Positions 35,828 to 44,253 are shown, counted from the stretch's first letter. The stretch: DNA of 51,177 bases from DASYQD01 sp036005845 (GCA_036005845.1 DASYQD010000089.1:1-51177), one strand, 5' to 3'. The notes: generated from the sequence alone by a model not told the origin. Numbers and translations are program-made.

Positions 35828-36670
35828 ATGCATCGATCGTCAGGTCCGGGCATCGCCGCCGGCGCGAGCCGCAGGCTTGTGGTGATTGCGGCCTTCACGG
35901 TCGCGATCGCGGTCGCCGCCGCCGCGCCGCTCGCCGCGTGGAGCCCGACGACGCAGGTGTCGATCGCGCGCACCGCCGCGCGTCTCGCGCCGCCCGACTT
36001 GGCGCGACAGATCGAGCACCGCGCCGACCGTTTCCGCGACGGCGTACTGGCGCCCTTCCAGGAGGGCGTGCCCGAACGCCACTACCGCAACCGCGACCGC
36101 GGCGCTCTCGACGCCGCCCTCGCCGACGAGGTGGCCGGCGCCGTCGCCGCGCTGCGCGAGCCGGCGCCGTTCGATGACGTGGTCTACCGCCTCGGCCGCA
36201 TCGCCCACTGGGTCGGCGACGCCAACAATCCGCTCAACGCGGCGGGCGACGATCCCGACGAGGGCCGCTACTTCGCCGACTGGCTGCGCTACGCCGACAG
36301 CGCGCGACCGCGCTTCGCACCCGTCTTCTACCTCGGCGAGCCGACGGTGCAGAGCGACCGCGACGTCCGTCTCCTCGTCCTCCGCGCGCTGCAGCGCGGC
36401 CGCGACCTCTACCCGCGCGTGGGCGACGAGTACCGCCGCGTCCACTTCGCCAGCGGCGCCGCCGCCTTCGACGACCGCTCGACCGCCTTCGGCGTCGCCG
36501 CGATCTCTTTCAGCCACGCCATCACCGACGTCGCGCGCGTCCTTCATTACGTCTGGCTCGCCGGCGGCGGCGGCGATCAACGCCCCGAGCTGTGGACCAC
36601 CGCCGCAGTGTCGGGGCCCGGACATCCGGAGCAGCGCCTCCTGCTGCTGCCCAAGGCCGGCGGCCGGTAG
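35828..36670 (+). CDS. Exported phospholipase C/P1-nuclease-like protein
   Basis: 280 aa from ATG at 35828. The signal peptide runs to about residue 39, leaving a mature N-terminus near W-S-P-T-T-Q, the position where zinc-dependent phospholipase C and P1 nuclease use an N-terminal Trp as a metal ligand. The HWVGDANNPLN segment parallels the H-x-x-x-D zinc motif of those enzymes (HxxGDxHQPLH). A further His-Asp-rich helix is FSHAITDVARVLHYVWLAGG. Several Asn/Leu substitutions leave activity uncertain. The C-terminus GHPEQRLLLLPKAGGR has no known domain. It is followed by the 345-nt non-coding stretch before purH. Confidence 0.55.
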   Translation: MHRSSGPGIAAGASRRLVVIAAFTVAIAVAAAAPLAAWSPTTQVSIARTAARLAPPDLARQIEHRADRFRDGVLAPFQEGVPERHYRNRDRGALDAALADEVAGAVAALREPAPFDDVVYRLGRIAHWVGDANNPLNAAGDDPDEGRYFADWLRYADSARPRFAPVFYLGEPTVQSDRDVRLLVLRALQRGRDLYPRVGDEYRRVHFASGAAAFDDRSTAFGVAAISFSHAITDVARVLHYVWLAGGGGDQRPELWTTAAVSGPGHPEQRLLLLPKAGGR

Positions 36671-36711
36671 CGCTCACCGCATCGACCTCAGAGTCCGCCA
36701 GTCGCGGGCGT

Positions 36712-36908
36712 ACGTCGAGGGCCGCAGCGGCGCCGCTCGGGGCCGCCGTGGCGCGGCCTCTCGGAAGTCGCTTCGCGGATGTTTCGCAGTCGCGGTCGTA
36801 ACGGCGGCTTCCGAGCGGAGGGGCGCCGCTCCTCATCCGCAACCACGTAAAGGCGCCCCGGTCGCGCGGCGGCGGCCCCGAGCGGCGCCCCGTGCGGCCC
36901 GAGTCACC
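36712..36908. repeat. Long imperfect palindrome filling the purH upstream gap
   Basis: The 345 nt from 36671 to 37015 contain no gene. Most of it can fold on itself: GGCGCCGCTCGGGGCCGCC at 36729-36747 pairs with its exact reverse complement at 36871-36889; GTCGAGGGCCGCA near 36714 pairs with the sequence ending 36905; GCGGATG (36775-36781) pairs with CATCCGC (36834-36840); and CTCGGAAG (36759-36766) can alternatively pair with CTTCCGAG (36808-36815). Arms of about 75 nt suggest a repeat element or a structured RNA. Confidence 0.6.
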
Positions 36909-37015
36909 CGTTGCCCGCAGGCGCCTCCGAGTCCTCCGGCCACCGCTGCTACACTCCGCGCCCCGCGGCGCCCCTAGCCCCCGCCAGCCGCGCTTCCCAC
37001 GGAGGCCCACCGCCG

Positions 37016-38629
37016 ATGCTCCCCGCCAAACGCGCGCTGCTCTCCGTGTCCGACAAAACCAGCCTAGAGGCATTCGCGCGCGGCCTCGTAGCACTCGGCA
37101 TCGAAATCGTCTCGACGGGCGGCACGGCCAAAGCACTGGCCGAGGCAGGCCTCCCGGTGACCACAGTCTCCGAGGTCACGGGCTTCCCCGAGATCCTCGA
37201 CGGCCGCGTGAAGACGCTCCACCCGAAGGTCCACGGCGGCATCCTCGCCGACCGCAACAAGGCGGCGCACCTCGCCGCGCTCGACGCCCACGGCATCACC
37301 CGCATCGACCTCGTCGCCGTCAACCTCTACCCGTTCCGCGAGACGGTGAAGGACCCGGCAACGACGCTCGCCGCCGGCATCGAGCAGATCGACGTCGGCG
37401 GCCCAACGATGGTGCGCGCGGCGGCGAAGAACTTCGCCGGCGTCGTAGTGGTCGTCGACCCCGGCGATTACCCCGCCGTGCTCGCGGCGCTGCAGGCGGG
37501 AGGCCGCGTCGTGCCCGAGGCGCTGCGCTTCCAGCTCGCCGCCAAGGCGTTCGCGCACACGCAGGCCTACGACGCGGCCATCGCGAGCTGGCTCGCTGCG
37601 CGCACCAGCAGCGGCGCCGGCGGCGGCGCCGCGGACGCCGCGCCTGCGACCAGCGCTCACGACGCGTCGACCGACACCGGCACGACGTTCCCTCCGCATC
37701 TCGAGCTCGCCCTCACCTGCGAGCTGACGCCTCGTTACGGCGAGAACCCGCACCAGCCCGCCGCCGTCTACCGCGACGACCGCGGCCCCGGCCTCCTCGG
37801 TGGCATGCGCCAGCTCCAGGGCAAGCAGCTCTCCTGGAACAACGTGCTCGACGCCGATGCGGCGCGCCGCCTTGTCTGGCTCTTCGCCGAGCCGACGGTC
37901 GTCATCGTCAAGCACAACAATCCTTGCGGCGTCGGCATGGGCTCGACGCTGGTGGAAGCCTACGAGCGCGCCCTCGCCTGCGACCCGGTATCCGCCTTCG
38001 GCTCGATCGTCGCCACCAACCGCGACGCCGACGCCGCCTTCGTCGAGGCGATGAGCAAGCTCTTCGTCGAGGTCCTGGTGGCGCCTGGCTACGCCGCCGA
38101 CGCGGCGCAGCTTCTCGCGCGCAAAGAGAACTTGCGCGCCCTCGCCTGCCCGGCGCACGCCTTCCGCCCCGGCGCCCTCGAGCTGCGCGCCGTCGACGGC
38201 GGCTACCTGGCGCAGGAGCCCGATGACGCACCCGAGGACGCCGCCGCCTGGACCTGCCCGACGAAGCGCCAGCCCACCGCCGCCGAGCGCACGGCGCTCG
38301 AGCTGGCGTGGAAGGTCTGCCGCCACGTCAAGTCGAACGCCATCGTCCTCGCCAACGAGAAGCAGTCGGTGGGCATCGGCGCCGGACAGATGAGCCGCGT
38401 CGACTCCTGCCGCCTCGCCGTCGAGAAGGCGCAGCTCCCCGTGCGGGGAAGCGTTGCGGCCTCGGATGCGTTCTTCCCCTTCAGGGACGGTCTGGACGTC
38501 CTCGCCACCGCCGGCGTCACCGCCGTCGTGCAGCCCGGCGGCAGCAAGCGCGACGACGAGGTGGTCGCGGCGGCCGACGAGCAGGGGCTCGCCATGCTGC
38601 TCACCGGCCGACGCCACTTCAAGCATTAG
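37016..38629 (+). CDS. purH: Bifunctional AICAR formyltransferase/IMP cyclohydrolase
   Basis: 537 aa, catalysing the last two steps of IMP synthesis. The IMP cyclohydrolase domain is at 1-200 (ALLSVSDKTSLEAFARGLVA, STGGTAKALAEAG, GRVKTLHPKVHGGILADR, IDVGGPTMVRAAAKN). The formyltransferase domain runs from about 235 (LTPRYGENPHQPAAVYRD, VIVKHNNPCGVG, QMSRVDSCRLAVEKA, SVAASDAFFPFRDGLDVLA) with the K-H-N-N-P-C-G-x motif intact. Between them an Ala/Gly/Ser/Thr-rich stretch of about 30 residues (from 200) is longer than the usual linker. GGAGG occurs about 10 nt before the ATG. The LolA-like gene follows after 37 nt. Confidence 0.97.
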   Translation: MLPAKRALLSVSDKTSLEAFARGLVALGIEIVSTGGTAKALAEAGLPVTTVSEVTGFPEILDGRVKTLHPKVHGGILADRNKAAHLAALDAHGITRIDLVAVNLYPFRETVKDPATTLAAGIEQIDVGGPTMVRAAAKNFAGVVVVVDPGDYPAVLAALQAGGRVVPEALRFQLAAKAFAHTQAYDAAIASWLAARTSSGAGGGAADAAPATSAHDASTDTGTTFPPHLELALTCELTPRYGENPHQPAAVYRDDRGPGLLGGMRQLQGKQLSWNNVLDADAARRLVWLFAEPTVVIVKHNNPCGVGMGSTLVEAYERALACDPVSAFGSIVATNRDADAAFVEAMSKLFVEVLVAPGYAADAAQLLARKENLRALACPAHAFRPGALELRAVDGGYLAQEPDDAPEDAAAWTCPTKRQPTAAERTALELAWKVCRHVKSNAIVLANEKQSVGIGAGQMSRVDSCRLAVEKAQLPVRGSVAASDAFFPFRDGLDVLATAGVTAVVQPGGSKRDDEVVAAADEQGLAMLLTGRRHFKH

Positions 38630-38666
38630 CCGATCGCTTCGATCTCGACGACCGAGGACTCCACCG

Positions 38667-39323
38667 ATGCGCCGACCGCTCGTCCTGCTCGCTACGCTCG
38701 CAACCCTCATCGTCGCGGTCCGCTTCGAGGCCGGCGCCCGCGCTGCCGACGCGGCCGATCCGTGGGAGCTCCTGTCGCAGGCCCGCGAGAGCATGCAGAA
38801 GGCGGGGCCGCAGCTCTGGAGCTTCGCGCAGACCTACCTGCCCACCGGCTTCGACCGCGGCGAGGAGGAGCGCGGCCGCGTCGCGCTCGACCTGCCGAAG
38901 TGCGTGCGCTGGGACTACGACGATCCCTACCCGAAGAGCTTCCTGCTCTGCGGCGAGACGCTGTGGAACTGGAACGCCGGCGAGCCGGCCGGCCACATGT
39001 ACGCGCTCGACCAAGCGCAGCCGGGGCTCGACCTGCTGCTGCTCGCGGTGCCCGACCTCTCGCAGCGCTACACCGCCACCGCGCAGGCGGCGGGCAACGC
39101 CACGCGCGTGCAGCTGGTGCCGAAGGCCGGCGGCACCAACGTGCTGAAGGACGCCGCCATCCTCGTCGGCAAGGACGGCGTGCTGCGCGAGCTCACCTAT
39201 CGCGACGCCGAGGGCAACCGCACCACCTTCCGCTTCTCCGACCGCCGCGCACTCGCCGACCGCAGCGTTTTCAGCGCGCCCACCAACGTCAAGTGGCAGC
39301 GCGAGGGCGGCACCGCCCCCTAG
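38667..39323 (+). CDS. LolA-like outer-membrane lipoprotein carrier
   Basis: 218 aa with a signal peptide (cleaved near ARAAD). The LolA beta-barrel pattern is visible: QLWSFAQTYLPTGFDRGEEE (first strand region), GRVALDLPKCVRWDYDDPYP, KSFLLCGETLWNWNAGE and the C-terminal LRELTYRDAEGNRTTFRFSD. The W/Y-D-Y-x-x-P-Y-P-K loop resembles the LolA and DUF2092/LolA-like families that bind lipid anchors. The paired Cys residues in the barrel are uncommon. No LolCDE genes are nearby. It lies downstream of purH and is probably cotranscribed. Confidence 0.75.
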   Translation: MRRPLVLLATLATLIVAVRFEAGARAADAADPWELLSQARESMQKAGPQLWSFAQTYLPTGFDRGEEERGRVALDLPKCVRWDYDDPYPKSFLLCGETLWNWNAGEPAGHMYALDQAQPGLDLLLLAVPDLSQRYTATAQAAGNATRVQLVPKAGGTNVLKDAAILVGKDGVLRELTYRDAEGNRTTFRFSDRRALADRSVFSAPTNVKWQREGGTAP

Positions 39324-39350
39324 CAGGAGATCATGGGCCCGCAACGTCGG

Positions 39351-39431
39351 GATCGCTTCGTCGCTCCGCTCCTCGCGATGACAATCGCTGTCATCGCGAG
39401 CATCTTTCGAACGCAGCGAAGCGATCTCGAT
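39351..39431. repeat. REP/BIME-like inverted pair of GATC...GTCAT units, heads in
   Basis: The left unit 39351-39382 reads GATCGCTTCGTCGCTCCGCT... to GCGATGAC, and the right unit 39390-39431 reads GTCATCGCGAG... to GCGATCTCGAT, separated by 7 nt. The left unit is nearly the reverse complement of the left unit at 27907-27943. Here the GTCAT ends face inward; there they face outward. It lies between the LolA-like gene and the following exported-protein gene. Confidence 0.8.
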
Positions 39432-39452
39432 GCCTGAGCTAGAATCGCTTCC

Positions 39453-40136
39453 GTGCAGCCACGCGGGTGCGGCCAGCGGCGCCTCTACACCGCCCTCGCG
39501 GTAGTGTGCGTGTTGACGCTCGCCGTTGCGACGCGCGCCGACGCCGCGCTCTTCCGCCGCTCGGTCTACGCGTTGGGCCAGCAGGTGCGCGTGCAGGGCG
39601 TCGTCACCGACGGCAAGGGGCGGCCGCTGCCCGAGCTGCGGGTCACCCTCGAGGCCTCGCGCACCGGCTACTCGGTTTACCCGTTGGGCAGAGCCAAGCG
39701 CGAGGTGGCCACCGGCAGCGCGCAGACGACGGTTACGGGCGAGTACGGCCTGCAGTTCCCGTGGAACCCGCGCTTCAACCACTTCGAGCTGGTGGTGGCG
39801 GTGCCGGTGGCGACGCCGCAGGGCGAGGACCAGCACGAGCTCTTCCGCGGCGACATCACCCGCCGCGTGCGTCAGGGCAGCCCGGTGGCGGTGCCGATCG
39901 CGCTGCAGGACACCGCGTTCCTCGACACCTTGCGCCAGTTCCTCGGCTCGCTGCGCACCGAAGAGGAGCGCCGCACCTACCACCAGGTCGGCCGTCCCGA
40001 CCGCGTCGACCGCAGCACGCAAGGCGATCACTTCAAGACGGCGTGGTGGTACTTCCGCACCGGCAAGGTCTATCGCTTCCGCGACGGCCGTCTCGAGAAG
40101 GTCGAGGACTTCGCGCCGGTACAGCCGGTGTCGTGA
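39453..40136 (+). CDS. Exported protein with a carboxypeptidase-regulatory-like (transthyretin-type) N-terminal domain
   Basis: 227 aa from GTG at 39453. The signal peptide (LYTALAVVCVLTLAVATRADA) is followed by QQVRVQGVVTDGKGRPLPEL and RVTLEAS, the opening of a CarboxypepD_reg-like beta-sandwich. GEYGLQFPWNPRFNHFELVV completes that domain. The second half (FLDTLRQFLGSLRTEEERRT, TAWWYFRTGKVYRFRDGRLE) is unfamiliar to me. It is probably a periplasmic or outer-surface protein. It ends 10 nt before the prenyl synthase gene, with which it may be cotranscribed. Confidence 0.65.
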   Translation: MQPRGCGQRRLYTALAVVCVLTLAVATRADAALFRRSVYALGQQVRVQGVVTDGKGRPLPELRVTLEASRTGYSVYPLGRAKREVATGSAQTTVTGEYGLQFPWNPRFNHFELVVAVPVATPQGEDQHELFRGDITRRVRQGSPVAVPIALQDTAFLDTLRQFLGSLRTEEERRTYHQVGRPDRVDRSTQGDHFKTAWWYFRTGKVYRFRDGRLEKVEDFAPVQPVS

Positions 40137-40146
40137 GCCGCGCGTC

Positions 40147-41187
40147 ATGAATCCCGAGACCCGCCTGCTGGAACGCCGCCGCCGCGCGCCGGCCCCCGAG
40201 CCCGAGCGCTTCCTGGCCTTGATCGGCGACAAGCTCGCCGCCACGGAGGAAGTGTTCCGCGCCCGCCTCGCCTCCGACGTGCCATTCATCCACCACGCCG
40301 GCGACTATTTGGCGAGGAGCGGCGGCAAGCGCATGCGGCCGGCGCTGCTGCTGCTGGTCGCGCGCATGCTCGGCCACGACAGCGACGAAGAGGTGACGTA
40401 CGCCGCGGTCGTCGAGTTCATCCACACCGCGACGCTCATCCACGACGACGTCATCGACCACGCCACGCTGCGCCGCGGGCAGACCACTGTCAACGAGCTG
40501 TGGGGCAACAGCCTCACCGTGCTGCTCGGCGACTGGCTCTACACCAACGCCATGCGCATGGCCCTCTCGCACGGCAACCTCGAAGTGGTGCGCGAGCTGT
40601 GCGACGCCACGCTCAAGATGGTCGAGGGCGAGCTGCTGGCGCTGCAGCGGCTGGGCTCGATCGACCTCAGCGTCGACGAGTACTTCGGCATCATCGACAG
40701 GAAGACGGCGCACCTCTTCGCCGCCGCCTGTTCGGTGCCCTGCCTGATCCCGCCGCGCCGGCCGCAGCGGCTCGACGCCGAGGCGGCTCACCGCGCGCTG
40801 CGCCGCTACGGCAAGAGCCTCGGCACCTGCTTCCAGCTCGTCGACGACCTGCTCGACTTCACCGCCTCCGAGGCCGAGCTCGGCAAGCCCGTGCTCTCCG
40901 ATTTGAAGGAAGGCAAGCTGACGCTGCCGCTCATCCTGCTGCTGCCGCGCGTCAGCGCCGGCGAGCGCCGCCTCGTGCAGCAGGTGCTCGAGGACCGCGC
41001 CTTCGAGCGCGTCGCGCCCGAGCAGGTGCTCGACATGGTGCGGCGCGAGGGCACCGTCGACGAGGTCGAGGAGATGGCGCACGACTTCGCCGAGGAGGCG
41101 CGCGACGCGCTGGCGCCGTTCGCGCCGAGCGACGCGCGCGACGCGCTCGAGCTGGCGCCGGACTTCGTCCTCAATCGACGGCATTGA
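40147..41187 (+). CDS. ispB: Polyprenyl diphosphate synthase (octaprenyl/heptaprenyl type)
   Basis: 346 aa. The first aspartate-rich motif is DDVID in LIHDDVIDHATLRRGQTTVN, and the second is DDLLD in LVDDLLDFTASEAELGKP. GGKRMRPALLLLVARM and the KTAHLFAAACSVP region match long-chain trans-prenyl synthases that make quinone side chains. The bulky/small residues setting chain length cannot be assigned reliably here. An Ala/Arg-rich N-terminal extension of about 20 residues precedes the conserved domain. The stop shares TTGA with the start of kdsB. Confidence 0.9.
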   Translation: MNPETRLLERRRRAPAPEPERFLALIGDKLAATEEVFRARLASDVPFIHHAGDYLARSGGKRMRPALLLLVARMLGHDSDEEVTYAAVVEFIHTATLIHDDVIDHATLRRGQTTVNELWGNSLTVLLGDWLYTNAMRMALSHGNLEVVRELCDATLKMVEGELLALQRLGSIDLSVDEYFGIIDRKTAHLFAAACSVPCLIPPRRPQRLDAEAAHRALRRYGKSLGTCFQLVDDLLDFTASEAELGKPVLSDLKEGKLTLPLILLLPRVSAGERRLVQQVLEDRAFERVAPEQVLDMVRREGTVDEVEEMAHDFAEEARDALAPFAPSDARDALELAPDFVLNRRH

Positions 41188-41903
41188 CGGTCGTCGCCGC
41201 CATCCCGGCCCGCTACGCGTCGACGCGGCTGCCGGGCAAGCCGTTGTTGATGCTCGGCGGCAAGCCGATGGTGCAACACGTCTACGAGCGGGCGCGGCGG
41301 GCGCAGGGGATCTCGCGCGTCGTCGTGCTCACCGACGACGCACGCATCGCGCAGGCGGTGGACTTCTTCGGCGGCGAGCACCAGATGACGCCCGAGGAGT
41401 GCACGAGCGGCACCGATCGGATCGCCTGGGCGGCGCGCGAGTGGGATACCGACGCCATCGTCAACGTGCAGGGCGACGAGCCGCTGGTCGACCCGGGAGC
41501 GATCTCGCGGCTGGCGCTCCACCTCGAGGCGCATCCCGAGGACGGCATGGCGACGCTGGCGGTGCCCGCGGCTGACGGCGATCTCGACAACCCGCACGTG
41601 GTGAAGGTGGTGCTCGACCGCGAGGGCTATGCGCTCTACTTCAGCCGCGCGCCGATCCCGTTCCCGCGGCACCCCGGCGGCGCGGCGCCGCTGCGGCACC
41701 TCGGGCTTTACGGATACCGGCGCGACACGCTGCTGCGGCTGGCAGCGCTGCCGCCGTCGCCGCTCGAGCGCAGCGAGTCCCTCGAGCAGCTGCGCGCGCT
41801 CGAGAACGGCATCCGGCTGCGCGTGCTGGTGGTGGAGAGCGCGGCGCCGGGCGTCGACACGGCCGAAGACGCGGCGCGCGTCGGGCAGCTGCTCGGCGGC
41901 TGA
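41184..41903 (+). CDS. kdsB: 3-deoxy-manno-octulosonate cytidylyltransferase
   Basis: 239 aa from TTG at 41184, which overlaps the preceding stop (TTGA); no other start keeps the conserved N-terminus VVAAIPARYASTRLPGKPL. VVVLTDDARI, CTSGTDRIAW, VNVQGDEPLVD and ALYFSRAPIPFPR are the CTP- and Kdo-binding motifs. The enzyme makes CMP-Kdo for lipopolysaccharide, implying an LPS-bearing outer membrane. The last residues, AAPGVDTAEDAARVGQLL, are the usual KdsB end. Confidence 0.95.
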   Translation: MTVVAAIPARYASTRLPGKPLLMLGGKPMVQHVYERARRAQGISRVVVLTDDARIAQAVDFFGGEHQMTPEECTSGTDRIAWAAREWDTDAIVNVQGDEPLVDPGAISRLALHLEAHPEDGMATLAVPAADGDLDNPHVVKVVLDREGYALYFSRAPIPFPRHPGGAAPLRHLGLYGYRRDTLLRLAALPPSPLERSESLEQLRALENGIRLRVLVVESAAPGVDTAEDAARVGQLLGG

Positions 41904-41912
41904 GCGACTGCG

Positions 41913-43466
41913 ATGGCGGAGCTCTCGTTGGATGAGACGGCCGCCGCGGCGCCGGCGGAAGCGGCGCCGGCGCGACCCCGCGGCCTCGCCGTTCTCGCCG
42001 TCGCGGCCGCGGCCTGGCTCGCCTTCGCGCTCGCCGTGGCGTTGCGCAATCGCGCGGCGGCGATCGACGACTTCTTCATCACCTTCCGCTACGCGCAGAA
42101 CCTCGCGGCCGGCCACGGGCTCGTCTTCAACCTCGGCGAGCACGCCTTTGGCACCACGGCGCCCGGCTACGCGCTGCTGCTGGGCGTCGCGGCAGCGCTG
42201 ACGCGTTTGCCCGTGCACTGGCTCGGCGAGGCGGCCACGGTGATCGGGCTCGTGCTGATGGCGGCGCTCGCCGCGGCGAGCGCGCGCGACCACCGCGGCG
42301 AGGCGTTGCTCGGCGGTACGCTCGCCGTCACCTCGGCCTACGTGTGGCTTCACCATGGCGGCGAGATGGCCGTCTTGCTGGCGCTGCTCGCCGGCGCCGG
42401 TTGCGTCGCCGAGCGCAGACCCGGGCTCGCCGGCGCGCTCGCGGCATCGGCGGTGTGGGCGCGGCCCGACGCGCTCGTCGCGGCGGCCGGGCTCGGCGCG
42501 CTGCTCTGGTGGCGCCGGCGGCGGCTGCCGTGGAGCTACGCCATCGTGACGGGCGCAATCGTGCTCCTCGGCGTGGCCGCCGCGTGGTGGTGGTTCGGCC
42601 AGCCGCTGCCCGGCACGCTGGCGGCGAAGCGCGCGCAGGCCGCGTGGTCGAGCGCCAACTGGCCGAGCGGCTGGCGCTTCTGGGCGGCTGGGTACGACGC
42701 GCTCGCCGGGCTCTACGCCGGACGATGGCTGCCGCTGCTGATCGTGGGCGGGCTCGCCGGCCAGGTGCCGCTCTTCCGGCGCGCGCCGCTCGCCGTGCAG
42801 GTGCTCGCGTTCTACGGGCTCGCGGTGAGCGTCGCCTATCCGCTGCTGGGAGTGCCCTTCTACACCTGGTACGCAGTACCGGGTTTGGTCGCGGTGCTCT
42901 ACGGTGTCGCCTACGCGCTCGGCGCGGCGGTGCGCGCCGCGGCGACGCATCGTCCGTGGCCCGGCAGGCTGGCGGGTGCGGCCACGACGCTGATTCTCCT
43001 CGGCGCGCTCGTGCTGCCACTGCGCGGCTCGCGCGATCTCGTGCGGCCCCAGCCGGCGCCGCGGCGCTACATGCTCTACCGCGACGCCGGCGCGTGGCTC
43101 GCCGCGAACAGCCGGCCGGACGAGCGCTTCGCCGCCGCCGAGGTCGGCACGCTCGGCTACTACTCGCGGCGCGGCGTCACCGACGTCATGGGCCTGGTCT
43201 CGCCCGAGGTGGTGGGCCGCATCCGGCAGGGCGACCTGGCGAGCGCGTTCCTGCGCCACCCGACGCCGTTCGTCGTCGAGTCGTCGTACTTCCGGCTGGC
43301 GCCGATCGTCGAGCAGCCCTGGTTCGCCCGCAAGTACGCGCTCGCCGCGCAGAGCGGAGTCGAGACCACGTGGGTGCGCGTCTACCGGCTCAAGCCCGGC
43401 GAGGAGCTGCCCCATCGCCGCCGCGCGTGGACACCTCCACGCGAACGGCAGCACCGCGCCGGATAG
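41913..43466 (+). CDS. Multi-pass membrane glycosyltransferase-like protein (GT-C type)
   Basis: 517 aa with about ten membrane helices. The first periplasmic loop contains IDDFFITFRYAQNLAAGHGL, followed by FNLGEHAFGTTAPGYALLLG, the arrangement of GT-C enzymes in which an Asp pair in loop 1 is catalytic. Loop TLAAKRAQAAWSSANWPSGW is typical of a bacterial family of unknown sugar specificity. A soluble domain of about 140 residues follows the last helix (AEVGTLGYYSRRGVTDVMGL). It begins 9 nt after kdsB, suggesting a role in envelope glycolipid assembly. Its last 77 nt overlap an opposing gene, and the final residues (about 500-517) are low-complexity. Confidence 0.75.
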   Translation: MAELSLDETAAAAPAEAAPARPRGLAVLAVAAAAWLAFALAVALRNRAAAIDDFFITFRYAQNLAAGHGLVFNLGEHAFGTTAPGYALLLGVAAALTRLPVHWLGEAATVIGLVLMAALAAASARDHRGEALLGGTLAVTSAYVWLHHGGEMAVLLALLAGAGCVAERRPGLAGALAASAVWARPDALVAAAGLGALLWWRRRRLPWSYAIVTGAIVLLGVAAAWWWFGQPLPGTLAAKRAQAAWSSANWPSGWRFWAAGYDALAGLYAGRWLPLLIVGGLAGQVPLFRRAPLAVQVLAFYGLAVSVAYPLLGVPFYTWYAVPGLVAVLYGVAYALGAAVRAAATHRPWPGRLAGAATTLILLGALVLPLRGSRDLVRPQPAPRRYMLYRDAGAWLAANSRPDERFAAAEVGTLGYYSRRGVTDVMGLVSPEVVGRIRQGDLASAFLRHPTPFVVESSYFRLAPIVEQPWFARKYALAAQSGVETTWVRVYRLKPGEELPHRRRAWTPPRERQHRAG

Positions 43467-44253
43467 CCCAGCGTGCGGCGAGGCTTTCGCCGCGCAGCGC
43501 CAGCTCGAGGGTGCCGAGCGAACCGACGAGGATGCCGGGCTGGCCGGCCAAGAGCTCGTCGTAGAAGCGCACGCGGTGCAGGCGCCGCACCGGTCCGATG
43601 ACGCCCGCCTCTCCCTGATCGAGCCGTATCGTCACGCCACCGGCATCGTCGGCGTCGTCGAGCCAAGCAGCCGGCAGGTCGGTGATCAAGTTGCCGAAGC
43701 GATCGACGCGCACGACGCGGCCGTGAAGTATCGAGTTCTCGCCCTCGCTCTCGCGCCGCGCCTTGGGGATCGCCAGCCGCACGGCATCGGTGATCGGCTC
43801 GCCGAGCGCACTCGGCCGCTCGCCACGCAGCAGCGCCGCCGCGATCGGCGCGAAGCGGTCCCGGCCGTGGAAGGTGACGCCGCCGCCGGCGACGACGTCG
43901 AGGAACAGCTCGCGCCGCGTCACCGACCACGCTTCGCCGCCGGCGCGCAGCTGCGGCGTCAGCAGCCCGTTGTCGGGCGCGACGAACTGGTGCCCGCCCG
44001 CCTCCACCACGAGCAGCCGCCGCGCGCTGCCGACGCCCGGATCCACCACCGCGAGGTGCACCGTGCCCGCGAGGAACGTCGGCGCCGCGGCGGCGAGCAG
44101 GTCGGCTGCCGCCTCGACGTCGCCCGGCGGCACCTCGTGCGAGAGGTCGACGAGCTGCGTCCCCGGCGCCAGCCGCAGCACCGTGCCCTTCACCGCGCCG
44201 ACGTAGTAGTCGGCCCACCCGAAGTCGGTGAGCAGCGTCAGCACCCGCGCCAT
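43390..44253 (-). CDS. SAM hydroxide adenosyltransferase (DUF62 family)
   Basis: 287 aa from ATG at 44253. LTLLTDFGWADYYVGAVKGT, VHLAVVDPGVGSARRLLVVE, FVAPDNGLLTPQL, TFHGRDRFAPIAAALLRGE and VDRFGNLITDLPA are the family's full motif set, including the Asp-Arg-His triad positions. The enzyme hydrolyses S-adenosylmethionine to adenosine and methionine using an activated water. It is related to fluorinase and chlorinase, but the hydroxide type is far more likely by its D-R-H context. The 3' end overlaps the GT-C gene by 77 nt, an unusually long convergent overlap. Confidence 0.9.
   Translation of the reverse strand: MARVLTLLTDFGWADYYVGAVKGTVLRLAPGTQLVDLSHEVPPGDVEAAADLLAAAAPTFLAGTVHLAVVDPGVGSARRLLVVEAGGHQFVAPDNGLLTPQLRAGGEAWSVTRRELFLDVVAGGGVTFHGRDRFAPIAAALLRGERPSALGEPITDAVRLAIPKARRESEGENSILHGRVVRVDRFGNLITDLPAAWLDDADDAGGVTIRLDQGEAGVIGPVRRLHRVRFYDELLAGQPGILVGSLGTLELALRGESLAARWAIRRGAAVRVEVSTRGGDGAAPRRA

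Noticed and set aside
40806..43454. An 882-codon minus-strand frame
   Set aside because: Antisense to ispB, kdsB and the GT-C gene, all with clear motifs.
43390..44253. Fluorinase or chlorinase
   Set aside because: The motifs fit the far more common hydroxide adenosyltransferases, and the halogenase-specific loop is not apparent.
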